From Saccharomycopsis malanga (Eukaryota > Ascomycota > Saccharomycetes > Ascoideales > Saccharomycopsidaceae): DNA of 64,000 bases. This document shows positions 21,542 to 36,446 of the stretch, one piece after another. The stretch is taken from contig CP025325.1 in assembly GCA_004014935.1 (NCBI GenBank), forward strand, positions 434,001 to 498,000, given 5' to 3'. Each line of letters starts with the position of its first letter. The stretch's first letter is position 1. The translations under genes were made by a program, and so were the position numbers. The notes below the pieces were generated by a model. It searched no databases and was not told where the DNA came from. It saw nothing but the letters and a program-made list of their open reading frames with translations.

Positions 21542-24500
21542 TTCTCTCTTAATTCAAAGTCTCTTATACCACGGTATCCACGAGGTAATAAAAATTGGTC
21601 AGTGGCAATAGCCTTGGTAAACATATCTGCGATTATAGCCCCTCCTTCACTCCTTCACTCCTTCACAAAGTGCCATACATTCTGCTTCAGCAGTTGACAT
21701 TGCAACAATTGGTTGTTTCTTAGATCTCCATGTAATTGCACCTCCTGCATACTTGAATATAAATCCAGTGGTCGACTTTCTTTCTGACTTGTCATTAGCC
21801 CAATCTGCATCACAGTAGCCTTGTAGGTCTCCAGTTTTAACATCGCTTTGATAGAAAATTCCCACATCCGTGGTACCTTTCAAGTAACGAAGTACACGTT
21901 TAGCAGCTTTAAAATGTATTTCTTTTGGCTCTTTAAGGTACCTGGAGAGAACACCCACGATGTAACTAATATCAGCTCTAACTGTGTTTGCTGCAAACAA
22001 AAGTTTTCCAACAATTAAACGATATCTTGTGGCATCAGCATCTTGGTAATAATTATCTTTGTTTGTCAAGTCTTGACTCACAACTGTTGGAGTTGATTCA
22101 GCTTTGCATTCTTGCATCCCAAATTCATCCAACATTGAGCTAATGTAATCCCGAAGACTCAACTTAATGCCCAAAGAATTTTGTTCAATATTCATTCCAA
22201 GAAACTTTCTTGTTGCTCCCAAATCTTTCATCTTGAATTGATCCATTAGTTCTTCTTTCACAATTTCAATAGCTTCATCTGTACTTCCTGCAATCAATAA
22301 ATCATCAACATAAAGAGCTACCATAACAAATGATTTGGCACTTTCTCTAGTGTATAAACAATATTCTGCTCTATTTCTTCTGAAACCAAGTTTTCTTAAT
22401 ACGCAATTTATCTTTTCATTCCACACAAATGGTGCTTGTTTTAAACCATACAAGCTTTTGTTTAATTTCAACACCATGTTCTCTTTTCCTTCCTTGACAT
22501 ATCCTTCAGGTTGTGTCATATAAATTTCTTCATTCAAATTACCATTTAAGAATGCAGTCTTCACATCCATTTGATGTACTCTTAAATTTCTAGATGCAGA
22601 TACAGCTAGCATAATTCTGATAGACTCGTATCTGATAACTGGTGCAAAGGTTTCGTTGTAGTCAATTCCTTTTAATTGGGAGAAACCTCGAGCAACTAAT
22701 CTTGCTTTGTAAAGACCACCATCTTTGATTGTGAAGACCCATCTGCAACTAATTGGTTTTCTTCCTTCTGGCAAATGTACCAACTTATACGTGTTATTTT
22801 CACTATGAGCAGCAATTTCTTTCTCACAGGCTTCAATCCATTTTTCTTTATCTTCTAATTCCATAGCACGTTTGTATGTATCAGGAACATTTTTATTCAT
22901 TCGACTTGCTGCCATGAAACATGTTGCAGCAAGATTCGCATTATAATTATAACCAATAAGTTTAACTGAACTGTCCAGTTCTGATTCTTTATCTTCAGCT
23001 TCACTAACTTCTTCAACAATAGGTTCAATTTTTGGTGACAACATCGGAATAGTATTCCCTTCAGTTGTGGAACCTTGAGGAACAAATGAGGTACCACCAT
23101 CCAATGCAACTTTTCGAACTTTCATGTTTCTTTTGGATACTTCCCTCTCTGAATCAGAACTGGGCAGGGAAACATCACTATCGTCGCAAACTTCTTCTAA
23201 CACATCAAATGGATTTCTCGATATAACAGTCTTAGTGCCTGGAATAGATTTTTCACTATGTTTCTTTCGCTTTACTTGCACTATTGTGAAATCATCATTA
23301 TCTTCAACATCAGGTACAATGCTTTCAACGGTTGAGGAAACGACAGATTCAGTGTCAGTGTAGTCACTTACCTCTGCATCACTCATATCTTCTGAATTGT
23401 CAGAGTACATGCTTCCATCAGATTCATCAGGTTGAATAACATCCCCTTTGTTTTGGACGATAGCATCGTCCAGAATTACTCTGACTGTGGAGATTCCACC
23501 AGCAGAACCAGATCCATAAGTGAGAGACGAGTTAGTAGCAGCCATAGGCGCAGGGGTAGTCAACTCAAAAAATTTTTGGTGTTCATCAAAAGTAACTTGC
23601 GCAGCAACTATAATAGTATTAGAGTCTGGATCATACATCCTGTAAGCTTTGTGATCTCTATCATATCCCATCATAGCACATTTCTTTGATGTTGCACTCA
23701 TTTTTCCGTCTCTTAATGCGGGAGGAACAACACAGTATCCAACACAACCAAATATTCTCAAATGGTTGAGTGAGGGTACAATCCCATACCATCTAGTGAA
23801 TGGAATCTCGTTATCAATTACTCTCGAAGGAGTGCGATTAATCAAATAGGCAGCTGTTTGGACTGCTTCAGGCCAAAATTGTACTGGAGCTTGTGCATGC
23901 AACATCAAGGTTCTTGACTTTTCTTGAATGGTGCGATGCATTCTTTCAGCCACACCATTTTGATAAGAATGATGTGGAACGGTTAGCTCATGTCTTATGC
24001 CACGATCCTTCATGAAGTCATGTAATTTGTTATTGACAAATTCACCACCATTGTCAGTCCTAATAGCACCACAAACATAGTTTTCTCCTCTGCTGTTAAA
24101 CAGTGTTTCATTATATTTCACAAACTCAATAATAGCATAAGCAGAATCAGATTTTCTCTTTAGACAAACTACAGTAACAAACCTAGTGTAACCATCCACA
24201 ATGGTTAAGAAATAAACTGAGCCATCAATTGATCCATAACTAAACGGACCACAAACATCAACATGAAGCAATTGTAGTGGTTGAACGGAGATGGACCCTC
24301 CGTTTTTCGGCTTCCGGGTAATGGCTTTACCCAATGCGCACAGTTCACAAACTGTCACACCTAAGGTATTTTTAAGGTCACCACACAATTGAAATTGCTT
24401 ATTGACTGACCGAAATACACCAAAACTTGGATGCCCAAGTCTTTTGTGCCATACTTCCTTCATCTCGTCATTCAGTTCAGGCGAAATCTTGTACACAAAA

Positions 24501-25492
24501 TGTGAACTACTCGGGGTACTGACTTTATATAGATCATGTGATAAATGATCCTTCACACCAACAACATCCATAGTCGGGTAAGCTTTGATAAACTCATTCT
24601 CAAAAAACAATTTTGCACCATTTCCAGTTGCTTTTGATATGGAAATCAAGTTAGCAGTAGCATCTGGAATATAAAGTGCATTTAACAAACTCACATCTTG
24701 ACCAGTGGGCAATTTAATAGAGGCAGTTCCTCGCCCAGCAATCTTCAACGGATTTCCACCAATACCATTAATCTCTCCAGAGTAATCATCCAATTTAGTA
24801 AACAAGGCTTTGTCACAAATAATATGACTTGAAGCACCACTATCAAAAAATAAGTCTGTTTTTCTTGATTCATGTCCAAGATAAACAAGCCAAGCATTAT
24901 TCAGTCTTTTATCACGCTTTTTGTCTTTTCTAATTTTTGCATTGAATTCATCTTTTGGTGGAGCCTGACAATCTCTAGCAAAATGACCTTGCTTACCACA
25001 ATTGAAACATTTGTAGTTAGCGTTGGGTTTAGTAACAAGAGCACTTTCATTGGCTGAAGACACAGTCGCAGGCTTGTCTTTAATCACTTCTCTAATTAAA
25101 TCCATTGCAGTTTCAGTATCAAAAATGTCAGTAGTATTATGTGCTTGTTGGAAGTTGGAAATAACTTCTTTCACAGCAGATTCTCCATAACCAAAACGCT
25201 TCAATTCAGTAAGAAGAAAACAAGTACCAAATACTTCCGCATCGAGAGTTCGTAAAATGGAAACATTCAAAGTATCAAAAGCATCAAGCATCTGAGCAAC
25301 ACCAGATCCTTTTTCACTCCATTTATGATCAATAAAATCAGAGATTTTAGTCACAATGGTTAACGAAATAAACCAAGACCTCTCATCTTCAACTTGACTG
25401 AGATTAAGGCAAACCAATCATGGTAGTTCTCAGAACTTTTCTATTTCTCATCCACACCAAAGTTGACTAGAGCACCAGGAGAACTCATAACC

Positions 25493-25805
25493 TGTTGTAA
25501 TTTCATAATTCTTTCACTTGACATTTTATTCAATTTCCTATATCACCATATATATCTATCATATATATGTTTTTAAATATATAACATAAACACAGATAGG
25601 GAGACAAATCTCGGTATTTAAATATTCAATTTTTTTTAAAAAAACACCTTCTTAGTCATCGCTCGAATTAATCACTTAAATTATTATCTAGGATTAATCA
25701 CTCAAATTATTATCTAGGATTAATCACTTAAATTATTATCTGGGATTAGTCACTTAAATCAGTACAAGACTTTTCTCAGACATCCTTTGAATTACCTATT
25801 CAACA
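25493..25805 (-). repeat. 5' LTR of copia copy B
   Basis: 313 bp, bounded by TGTTG and CAACA, with four repeat units. The primer-binding site lies at 25481-25492. Confidence 0.9.
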
Positions 25806-26271
25806 GGCTTCAATTCAGTAAGAAGAAAACAAGTACCAAATACTTCCGAATTGAGAGTTCGTAAAATGGAAACATTCAAAGTGACATCACACCATAGTTT
25901 TGTTTCAAATAAATAAACTCATCACGATTTGAACCCTCAAAAATCATCATTTTTCTCAAAGGCACTTTAGTAACACTATTAACTATAAAGGAATTCAAAA
26001 TGTCATCCAAAAGTAACGATAATTGTGCAGAAGTTTGTTGTGTATCTTGTTCTTCAGCACCAATATCTCCATTAGAAAGATAACGAAATAAATCAAGACC
26101 TCTCATCTTCAACTTGACTGAGATTAAGGCAAATTAATCTCTTAAATTATTATCTGGGATTAATCACTTAAATCAGTACCTCGGCTTAATCACTTCAATG
26201 AGTACCTCGGATTAATCACTTAAATTAGTCCGATACTTTTCTCAGACATTCTTTGAATTACCTATTCAACA
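25806..26271 (-). mobile_element. Copia gag fragment plus LTR fragment
   Basis: 25806-26133 matches two separated parts of the gag region of copy B. 26134-26271 is an LTR piece with repeat units and the TTCAACA end. An older, broken insertion next to copy B. Confidence 0.8.
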
Positions 26272-27323
26272 CACATCACTCTTATCAGACTGGTGTGGTT
26301 GAAAGAATGCACAGCACAATTTAAGAAAAGTCAAAAACTTTGAGGTCCCAGTGAATTTTTGCCTTGAAGAAGTCAATACAGCTGCTTTTTTGATTAATCT
26401 TACTTCTTCAAGACTAACCGGTAAAGATATTCCCTTCGCTAGATGGTACCGGTTAGAGCCTTCACTTGAACACTTGAAACTTTTTGGCTCTGTTGAATAC
26501 TGTGTTGATTGTCCAAAATTAAGAGAGGGCTAGAAGAGTGGAATATCAAAGAGATGTGCTATGATGGGATATGATAGAAATCATAAAGCTTATAGAATGT
26601 ATGCTCCAGATTTCACCACTATTATAGTTGGTGCGCCAGTTACATTTGATGAACACGAAAATTTTTTCGACTTGACTACCTTGCGCCTATGGCTGGTAAT
26701 GTCGCGCTTCCTCAAGTATTGAAAGTATTGTTCCCGATGTTGAAGATAATGTTCAGTTCAATACAGTACACGTGAAACGAAAGAAACATATTGAAGAATC
26801 TGTTCCAGGCATAAAGACAGTTATAACGAGAAATCCATTTAATGTATTAGAGGATGTTTGTGACAATAGTAATATTTCATTGCCTAGTCCTAGTTCAGAG
26901 AGGAAAGTATCCAAAAGAAAAATGAATGACAACGTTCCCAATACATACAAACATGCTATGTAATCAGAAGATACAGAAAAGTGGATTGAAGCCTGTGAGA
27001 TAGAAATCGCTGTTCATAATGAAAGTATAACATGTATAAGTTGGTGAGTTTTCCAGAAAAATGGAGAACCAATTTGTTGAAGAGAGTCTTCACAATCAAA
27101 GATGGTGGTCTACACAAAGCAAGATTAGTTGCTCGAGAAGATTTATATGACCCAATGACCAACCTGAAGGTTATGTTAAAAACTAGAAAGAGAACGTGGC
27201 AGTACTCAAGCTAAACACGAGCTTTTATGGCTTAAAAAAAGAGCTAATGGATCAATTCAAGATGAAAAATTTAGGACCAACAAAAAAACTAGATATAAAC
27301 AAGATATCATTATTATAAATAAA
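26272..27323 (+). mobile_element. Decayed copia internal fragment (integrase to reverse transcriptase)
   Basis: Similar in order to integrase, spacer and reverse-transcriptase parts of copy B but more diverged, with many breaks. Interrupted on its right by a solo LTR and a DBP2 relic; related sequence resumes at 29318. Confidence 0.8.
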
Positions 27324-27684
27324 TGTTGAATAGGTAATTCAAAGGATGTCTCAGAAAAGTCTCGTACTGATTCAAGTGATTAATCCGAAATACTCATTCA
27401 AGTGATTAATCCGAGATACTCATTTAAGTAATTAATTCGAGATATTAATTCAAGTAATTAATTCGAGATATTAATTTAAGTAATTAATTCGAGATACTAA
27501 TTTAAGTGATTAATCCGAGCGATGACTAAGAAGGTGTTTTCTAAAAATTTGTATATTTAAATACCGAGATTGTCTCCCTATCTGTGTTTATGTTATATAT
27601 TTTAAATTATATATGATAGATATATATATGGTGATATAGGAAATTAAATAAAATGTCAAGTGAAAGAATTATGAAATTACAACA
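27324..27684 (+). mobile_element. Solo LTR with target duplication
   Basis: 361 bp, TGTTGAATAGG to TTACAACA, flanked by the 5-bp duplication ATAAA (27319-27323 and 27685-27689). Six repeat units. It inserted downstream of the DBP2 relic. Confidence 0.92.
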
Positions 27685-27905
27685 ATAAACACTTACAAAT
27701 TAATAAGCAAAATGAATATATATTTATTAGAATTTTCAAACAATTAATACAAAAACTAAACAGTTGAGCGACAATACTACAAAATCCTCATCTTGTGAAT
27801 ATTATGCTTTCTATAAAGTGGTCAAAGCAATAACATAATGTTTCCCAAGTGATTTGCCAAAGTTTCTTAATAATTATTATTAAAAAAAAGAAGGGCCAAA
27901 GTTTC

Positions 27906-29317
<1,412 letters not shown>

Positions 29318-29842
29318 TCAATTCAAGATGAAAAATTTAGGACCAACAAGAAAATTTCTTGATTGAGCAAAATTCTTCAGGTATTAAGTTGAGTTTTCGA
29401 GATTATATTAATTCAATGTATAATGAATTTGGGATGCAAGAGTGCAAAGCTGAACCAACCCCGACAGTGGTGAGTCAAGACTTGAGAAGCAAAGATAATT
29501 ATTACGAAAACACTGATGCCACAAGATATCATTCATTTGTTCGGAAAAAAACTTCTGTTTGCAGCCAAAACAGTTTGAGCTTATACTAGTAACATCCTGG
29601 GATAATGACAAGTTAACCAGAAAGTCGACCGCTGAATTTGTGTTCAAATATGCAGATGGTGCAGTTAAATGGAGATCAAAGAAACAATCAACTGTAACAT
29701 TGTCAACTGCTGAAGCAGAATACATGACACTTTGTGAAGGAGGGGTCATGATTGAAGCAATTGTTTACAAAACCATTGCTACTAAACAATATTTGTTACT
29801 CTGTGGGTACTGTGGGATGAGTGACTTTGAATTAAGAGAGTG
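29318..29842 (+). mobile_element. Decayed copia fragment (reverse transcriptase and RNase H parts)
   Basis: Starts with a 32-bp sequence also present at 27252-27283. Matches copy B in parts, with gaps and several breaks. Ends with coding sequence next to an LTR-like sequence. Confidence 0.8.
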
Positions 29843-30101
29843 TGTTGAAAAAGATAATTCAAAGAAAGTTTGAGAAAGTGTTTGAAAAAGGTAATCAAAA
29901 GAAAGCCTGAGAAAGTTTGAAAATTTGCGTACATGCAGCAGAACCTTAAGTGCCAACTTAACCACTATGGTCCGTCTTGAAATATAGGGGCTGCCACCCA
30001 GATTTATTTGTATTTATGTTTTTCATATTTTCATATATTTATAAAGTGAATAGGGAAATAGTTAATAAGATGTCAAATGATAAGATTATGAGAAAATAAC
30101 A
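29843..30101 (+). mobile_element. Diverged copia-family LTR
   Basis: TGTTGAAAAAGATAATTCAA at the left and a right end resembling ...TGTCAAATGATAAGATTATG followed by AACA. It has duplicated GAAAG.TTGAGAAAG blocks and no ~26-bp repeat array. An old or distinct LTR subfamily. Confidence 0.65.
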
Positions 30102-30230
30102 AATAAAAGCGCGACTTTGAAGAAATGTACAGTTATGGGATATGAGAGAGATCATAAAGCTTACAGAATGTATGAAGCGGATTTTATCACTGTAATACTT
30201 GCTGCGCAAGTTACAAATGATGAATCTTAA
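30102..30230 (+). mobile_element. Small copia internal remnant
   Basis: About 110 bp resembling the GYDRDHKAYRMYDPD region of copy B. An old fossil. Confidence 0.65.
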
Positions 30231-32099
30231 AGCCTACGTTAATTTAATCTGTTGTAAGATTCATAAAGTAGTTTATTTAAAAGTAAAAAACTGTAAGAGA
30301 CGAAAAAATTTCATATATACACTGTAGGCTGATTTTTCATGTTTACACACGTGTAAATCACGTGGCATATACATTTACTATTTTTTCCAACTGAGGAATG
30401 GAACCTTCTAGAACGCTCTTTGAATTATCGTTTACATCAAACTGACTGTGTCCCCAGCACTTAATTCAAAATGAACTAGCTTACTCGGTGATTAGATAAT
30501 ATTCACCATACTTTTTATTTTATATAAAAGAGCTCAAACTAAGTATTGTATATGTGTGCTATTAAGATGGTTTTGTATAGAAAACGGAGAATGGGTAAAA
30601 ACGTAACTAGCTATACGAAAGGGTGAAAGAAGTTCAAATTAAAGGAGGAGATATAGTTAAATAGGACAACGCAATACCTGAAAAGGCAACTGAAGGTTCT
30701 AGTCAATAGTGTAGACTCGTAAGTTTATCAAAACAAGTGGCTATGAGTATCAACAAATAAGTCGAGACAATAAGAATTAGTAAATGAAACAAGGAGAGCA
30801 ATTGTAAGCAGACTAAACATAGAATGATGGAATTTAATGTATCTAGTCGATCAAACCATGGGACTAGAAACGTATAAAAGTTTACCACCAATGATATAAC
30901 AGTATGCTTTTAAATATAGAAAAAAATTTCATGAGAATAATGCTTACCAGGCAATGTGCAACAATGTATCCAGTTCCTAGATTTGAGAGTTCATGTGATT
31001 AAGAGCTACTATATTAACTCAATTCCCAATATGGTCAAGACATACAAGTAGAAAATGATTCAATAAATCTCAATGCCTTGGCAAAAAAAAGTCTTGTATT
31101 TTATTTTACGAGGACAGAGGAAAGGCCAGACATATTACACTACGTCTGATTTTTTGTATTCAGTTACTAAATGCAGATTGTATAGTAAATGATTATATGT
31201 GATCGAGGTTACCTGAAATTGAGCACCCACCAAAGCTAAATTCACTATAAATCAAAACTAATTAGTGCAAAAGAGTTGTGGAGAAGTAAATCCTGAGGAA
31301 GTTTGATCTTCAGTGAACATTTTCAAGCTGAACAAAAAAAAAGCATTGTTTGGGTCACTACTCAAATAGAGGAGAAGCTGATGCGAAGATATACAGTAGA
31401 CTCAAAAGCGTCAAGGAGGAGCCATTTGTTGTCTTAAACATGCGTGGTTTCTTCACCAATAATAATCAATGGAGAAACAATTGGAGATCGGTGATATGGT
31501 TGAATTTACTTTGAGACACAGTTATCGGTATTCAGGTTGAACTTTTGAGGCAGATAATGTCACACTACAAAGTATGTGTTGAACACGATTCTTTTGTCAA
31601 TGCAGGGTCGCTTTTGCCTATGTTAATTTAGAATTTTGGTGTGAAATCATTACTTTTTGATAGTATGTTATTATTTAGTTGAAAATGTGAAATCCATTGA
31701 TTTTGTTTCAAGTTTATTGCTATTATTCGAAAATTATCATCCTGAAAAGGAAATAGCATGCTTCATGTTTCAAAATTAAAATTGGTCAATCATAATCATT
31801 ACTTTGCACTTCAATACTGCCATCGAAAAAGGATGATCATCAATGACTTCTGAATGGCGAATTACTTTTTTTAGTAGTATACTAATTTTCTTTTTGCAAT
31901 CTATAAAACATTTTTACTTCATACACGCTTACAGAAGATGGAACAATTCATATTGAGCGTATAAAGCGTTAGAAACTGGCAAAAATGATTTACGATATGA
32001 AATCTGCGCTATTGTTTCCAGTATGAGCCAATATATATTTATTGCTATTTTGAAGATCTTTTCAAAGAGGGGACATTTTCATAATTTAAAAACTCGGGT
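30231..32099. other. Long gene-free interval upstream of the amylase gene
   Basis: About 1.9 kb, AT-rich, with only short chance frames and no element similarity that I could find. It separates the mobile-element region from the gene-dense region and probably contains the amylase promoter. Confidence 0.5.
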
Positions 32100-32107
32100 T
32101 TATATAT
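32100..32107 (+). promoter_or_regulatory. Probable TATA box of the amylase gene
   Basis: TTATATAT, about 70 bp before the chosen ATG at 32177. Confidence 0.5.
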
Positions 32108-32176
32108 CTATTCAAATTATCACTGAGACGATGTTTGTTAATATTTGAAATAGCAATTGTTTTATCAACACACACA

Positions 32177-33667
32177 ATGTTGTTAAGTGTGATTGCTTTT
32201 ACCACTTTGGTTGTTACTGTTTTTAGTGCTCCTTTCAACATGAAGAGAGACCTAAAGTCTTCTTCTGACATGTGGAGGTCTCAATCAATATATCAAATTG
32301 TAACAGACCGTTTTGCCAGAAGCGATGGGTCAACCAGTGCAGATTGCAACGTTGATGACAGATTTTATTGTGGAGGAACGTATAAAGGTATTATTGACAA
32401 GTTGGATTACATTCAAGGAATGGGGTTTACGGCCATTTGGATCTCCCCAATTGTGGAGAATATACCAGATCACACAGTATACGGCTATGCGTATCATGGA
32501 TATTGGATGAAGAATATTTACACGTTGAACACAAAATTTGGCTCGGCTGACGAATTACGCTCTTTATCAAAGGAATTGCATCGTCGTGGGATGTATTTGA
32601 TGGTAGACATTGTTACCAATCATTATGGTAGCTCCACTTCTGGGCAAAATATTGATTATTCTATTTATACGCCATTCGATTCCAAATCATATTTCCATGA
32701 CTATTGTCTTATATCAAGCTCTTCCAATCAAGAACAACAAGAGAGTTGCTGGGAAGGTGACAGCAAACAAGGTCTTCCTGATCTAAAAACCGAAGATGAA
32801 GATGTAAGCTCTGTGTTCAATGAATGGATTACTCAATTTGTCGCCAATTATTCCATTGATGGTTTGAGGATTGATAGTGCTATGCATGTTGACACAAACT
32901 TTTATCCTAGTTTCATAAAGGCTGGTGGAGTGTATGCTGTGGGAGAGGTATTTAATGGCGATCCTGCCTTCACTTGTCCATATCAAAATTACATACCAGG
33001 TGTATTGAATTATCCATTATATTTTCCAATGGTGAGGTTTTTTGAAAGCACCAGCACCAAATCTGCTGAGTTGTTAAACATGATGAAATCTCTAGTATCC
33101 CATTGTAAAGATGTTACTTTGTTGGGAAACTTTATTGAAAACCACGACAACCCACGGTTTCCCACCCACACAAGCGATAAAAGCTTGATTAAAAACGCCA
33201 TTGCGTTTGCCATTTTATCAGATGGCATTCCAATTATCTATTATGGCCAGGAGCAAGGTTTGAATGGCGGAAGTGATCCAAATAACAGAGAGGCTCTATG
33301 GCTTGTGGGATATAACGAAAACAGCGAGTTGTATAGATTCATTGGTAAGGCAAACGGAGCAAGAAACGTTGCCATCAATAAGGATTCAAATTACGTCACA
33401 ACCAAGTCGTCAGTAATCTACAGCAATGACAATATCATTGGTTTGAAAAAAGGAAAGGTTATTAGCGTGTTCAACAACTTGGGCTCAAGCGGCTCTTCGG
33501 ATATTACCATTACCAATGACGAACTTTCTGATGGCACATCGTATACAGACATTATTTCATGCAAACAATACAATGTTCAAGGTACTCTGTTGTCGGTTTC
33601 CATTTCTGGGGGAATGCCTTTAGCTTTGCTTCCAAGTAGCATTGTTTCTGGGCTGAAAATGTGTTGA
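32177..33667 (+). CDS. Secreted alpha-amylase (GH13, fungal type)
   Basis: Endo-hydrolysis of alpha-1,4 glucan links in starch, outside the cell. The ATG at 32177 gives a 496-aa protein with a signal peptide (MLLSVIAFTTLVVTVFSA) and a Lys-Arg at 23-24 that a Kex2-type protease could cut. Conserved GH13 regions: DIVTNH (144-149), GLRIDSAMH (229-237, nucleophile Asp233), GEVF (acid/base Glu257), ENHD (321-324, Asp324), followed by a C-terminal beta domain. It resembles, from memory, Saccharomycopsis fibuligera ALP1 and Schwanniomyces amylase along its whole length. Odd: the Lys usual in region II (SAKH / TVKH) is Met236 here. There is no starch-binding domain. The reading frame stays open 14 codons upstream of this ATG without another in-frame ATG. 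It is the first intact gene after the mobile-element region. Confidence 0.95.
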   Translation: MLLSVIAFTTLVVTVFSAPFNMKRDLKSSSDMWRSQSIYQIVTDRFARSDGSTSADCNVDDRFYCGGTYKGIIDKLDYIQGMGFTAIWISPIVENIPDHTVYGYAYHGYWMKNIYTLNTKFGSADELRSLSKELHRRGMYLMVDIVTNHYGSSTSGQNIDYSIYTPFDSKSYFHDYCLISSSSNQEQQESCWEGDSKQGLPDLKTEDEDVSSVFNEWITQFVANYSIDGLRIDSAMHVDTNFYPSFIKAGGVYAVGEVFNGDPAFTCPYQNYIPGVLNYPLYFPMVRFFESTSTKSAELLNMMKSLVSHCKDVTLLGNFIENHDNPRFPTHTSDKSLIKNAIAFAILSDGIPIIYYGQEQGLNGGSDPNNREALWLVGYNENSELYRFIGKANGARNVAINKDSNYVTTKSSVIYSNDNIIGLKKGKVISVFNNLGSSGSSDITITNDELSDGTSYTDIISCKQYNVQGTLLSVSISGGMPLALLPSSIVSGLKMC

Positions 33668-33683
33668 AAGTTGGATATGACTA

Positions 33684-33975
33684 TAAAAGTATAGAATGGC
33701 TCAGTGGTTAGTGCTCTCGGAGAATAGAAAAAAGACTAAGAAGCCCAAGGGTGAGAAGGTTATGATCAACAGCCTTGTAAAATAAGTAGATTCGTAGAGA
33801 CTTTAGAAGATAATGAGCCAGCTGTTATTTTTTGTGTTTACATGAAGAGAAAAATACCTAACAGGAACACAGGTGAAAAAATTATGATCAACAGGATTCG
33901 ATTGGGTCTTACCATACGAAACTGATATGTACTAGACTCGAAATATATGATATTATCATAAAAAGATTTAAAGTG
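33684..33975 (+). mobile_element. SINE remnants (two partial copies)
   Basis: 33690-33775 is a head with A box (ATGGCTCAGTGG) running into the GAGAAGGTTATGATCAACAG segment. 33842-33970 has ACCTAACAGGAACACAGG, GATCAACAGG and the tail GAAACTGATATGTACTAGAC. Both lack a proper B box. Confidence 0.7.
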
Positions 33976-34090
33976 CCATATAATATTTTTGTTCTTTACT
34001 CCAAAATAAGTCCACGATAAAAGTTCACGATGAAATTCCACGGTAATTGAATAAAATTGTTAAAAAAAGAAAAAGTAGTTTACTAATTGG

Positions 34091-34449
34091 CCACCGGGCC
34101 ATTTAGCTCAGTGGTCAGAGCTCTCGGAGAAGAGAAAAACAAGACCTGACAGGACCGGGTCCGATTCCCAAGACGACACTTTTACTCGCCCCTGTTTACA
34201 ATGCTGAACGTGATTTCACAGGCAAGTGCAACTGTCTGAAACACGACCTAGACCAAAGTCTAGTGCTAAATTTCCAACCTATTGGGTGAGAAGATAATGA
34301 TATATACGATTATGATCAGATTTTGGATCAGATTATGATCCACCGGACATGATTGGGTTTTCCCACTGAATTTTACCAAGTCCCCTTAGACATAGCGCGT
34401 ACATACGGAACTGATATGTACTGGGCTTGAAATATAAGATTATTATTAA
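34091..34449 (+). mobile_element. tRNA-derived SINE, full length
   Basis: Head CCACCGGGCCATTTAGCTCA, A box TAGCTCAGTGG (34104-34114), B box GGTCCGATTCC (34158-34168), body GGCAAGTGCAACTGTCTGAAA, central block with GATCAGATTTTGGATCAGAT, tail TGTACTGGGCTTGAAATATA then (TTA)n. A 5'-truncated LINE was later inserted directly downstream. Confidence 0.92.
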
Positions 34450-34691
34450 ACAAATTGATAAACCAAACCAAAAGCGAGTATCCCGAAGAATACAGGCTGT
34501 ACAACCCTGACCCACAAGTAACGACGCTCATTAAGACACTTCCTCTCTGGACTTTCCTTAAATCTTCAAAACCCGTATTAAGCTCCGTGACTCAAATTGT
34601 CAGTGGAGTAAGCATGGTGCTGCGAAGGTTTAAGGAAATGGTGGGTTCTGACACATTAGAGTGTCAGAACTGTGGCGATCAAGACCCAAAG

Positions 34692-35371
<680 letters not shown>

Positions 35372-35664
35372 GAAAATGGACAAATGAGCAAGAAGAACAT
35401 AACATAAGGTCAGACATGGTTCTGAACTTGATTAATGACAAAACGGTAGCTGAAGCTTTGCTCTCCTACTTGGAAAAGGTCACTAGATACTCAACACAAG
35501 TAGTATCATCGGGACCAAGATAACAAACTGAGGTCTCCCCTTAGCCCGCCCCTATAACCTTTTTTATTTTTTATCATTACTTTTTATTGATTTTTATATT
35601 TTTATTTTTATTTTTATTTTTATTTTTATTTTTATTTTTATTTTTATTTTTATTTTTATTTTTA

Positions 35665-35695
<31 letters not shown>

Positions 35696-35734
35696 TTTTA
35701 TTTTTATTTTATTTTTTGTTTGTTTTTGATTTTA

Positions 35735-36004
35735 GCTATGAACGAATTTTACTCGCTGCTTTTACTATACTGAACGTGGTTTCCACAAGCAAGTGCAACT
35801 GTCTGAAATACGACCTAGACGAAAGTCTAATGCTTACTTTCCAACCCATCGGGTGTTCAGAAAAGCCAGCGAGAAGTTTACAATGACTGGGACACTTGGG
35901 TTTTTTCCCACTGGGTTTTACCAAGTCCCCTTAGACATAGCGCGTACATACGGAACTGATATGTACTGGGCTTGAAATATAAGATTATTATTATTATTAT
36001 TATT
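35735..36004 (+). mobile_element. SINE-homologous 3' tail of LINE copy 3
   Basis: The same junction with (ATTTTT)n and the same ~265-bp tail as LINE copy 1, ending GGGCTTGAAATATAAG and (ATT)n, then the target duplication. Confidence 0.9.
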
Positions 36005-36019
36005 AAACAAATTGATAAA

Positions 36020-36446
36020 AGTTGAGAAAATATATAGCTTTAGTAGTAAATTGCACAGCACACTGAAACTTGTAATTTATTTAGTTACTATTATTCTGGC
36101 ACAACGAAACTAATATGTTCTGGATTCGAAGTATAAGATATTAATTATTGTTATTCTCGCAAATAGGGCAATAATTCATGTTGGATACTCACATGCACAC
36201 ACACGTATTACCCTCTAACATGTGATGAAATTTTCAATAAGAAAATTTTCCCTTTTCCCTGAGACGATTTGTGACTCCTAACCTTTCTCTTCTCAAATAG
36301 GAGTAAATTGCTGTTCAATTGGAATACTTTATTGAGTAAGGCGTTTACTGATCCGTTAAGTTTCAAGGGATCTAGAGGTTATAGTGTTATTGCAGCAGCC
36401 TGAGATTTTGGAGATATATTGAGATATATTGAAATATATAGTTCAA
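36020..36446. other. Upstream region of NAP1 with a decayed SINE tail
   Basis: At about 36107-36160 a degenerate tail (CGAAACTAATATGTTCTGGA, then TATAAGATATTAATTATT) is recognisable. The rest presumably includes the NAP1 promoter. Confidence 0.5.

Larger units (their letters stand above)
21229..25805 (-). mobile_element. Ty1/copia-type (Ty5/copia-like) retrotransposon, copy B, nearly whole
   Basis: The most complete copy: LTRs of 313 bp at both ends (21229-21541 and 25493-25805), primer-binding site GGTTATGAGTTC next to the 5' LTR, then Gag with CCHC knuckle, protease (DSGA), integrase with HHCC and catalytic core, reverse transcriptase (YVDD) and RNase H. Gag and Pol share one frame over 1256 codons, as known for copia and Ty5. 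It looks nearly whole but has about two or three breaks. The two LTRs differ at about seven positions (about 2 percent), so insertion was fairly recent. No target duplication is visible. Confidence 0.93.

Noticed and set aside
34091-34180. SINE heads as real tRNA genes
   Set aside because: A and B boxes are good, but there is no 7-bp acceptor pairing or clear anticodon arm, and the head is always joined to the same repetitive body.
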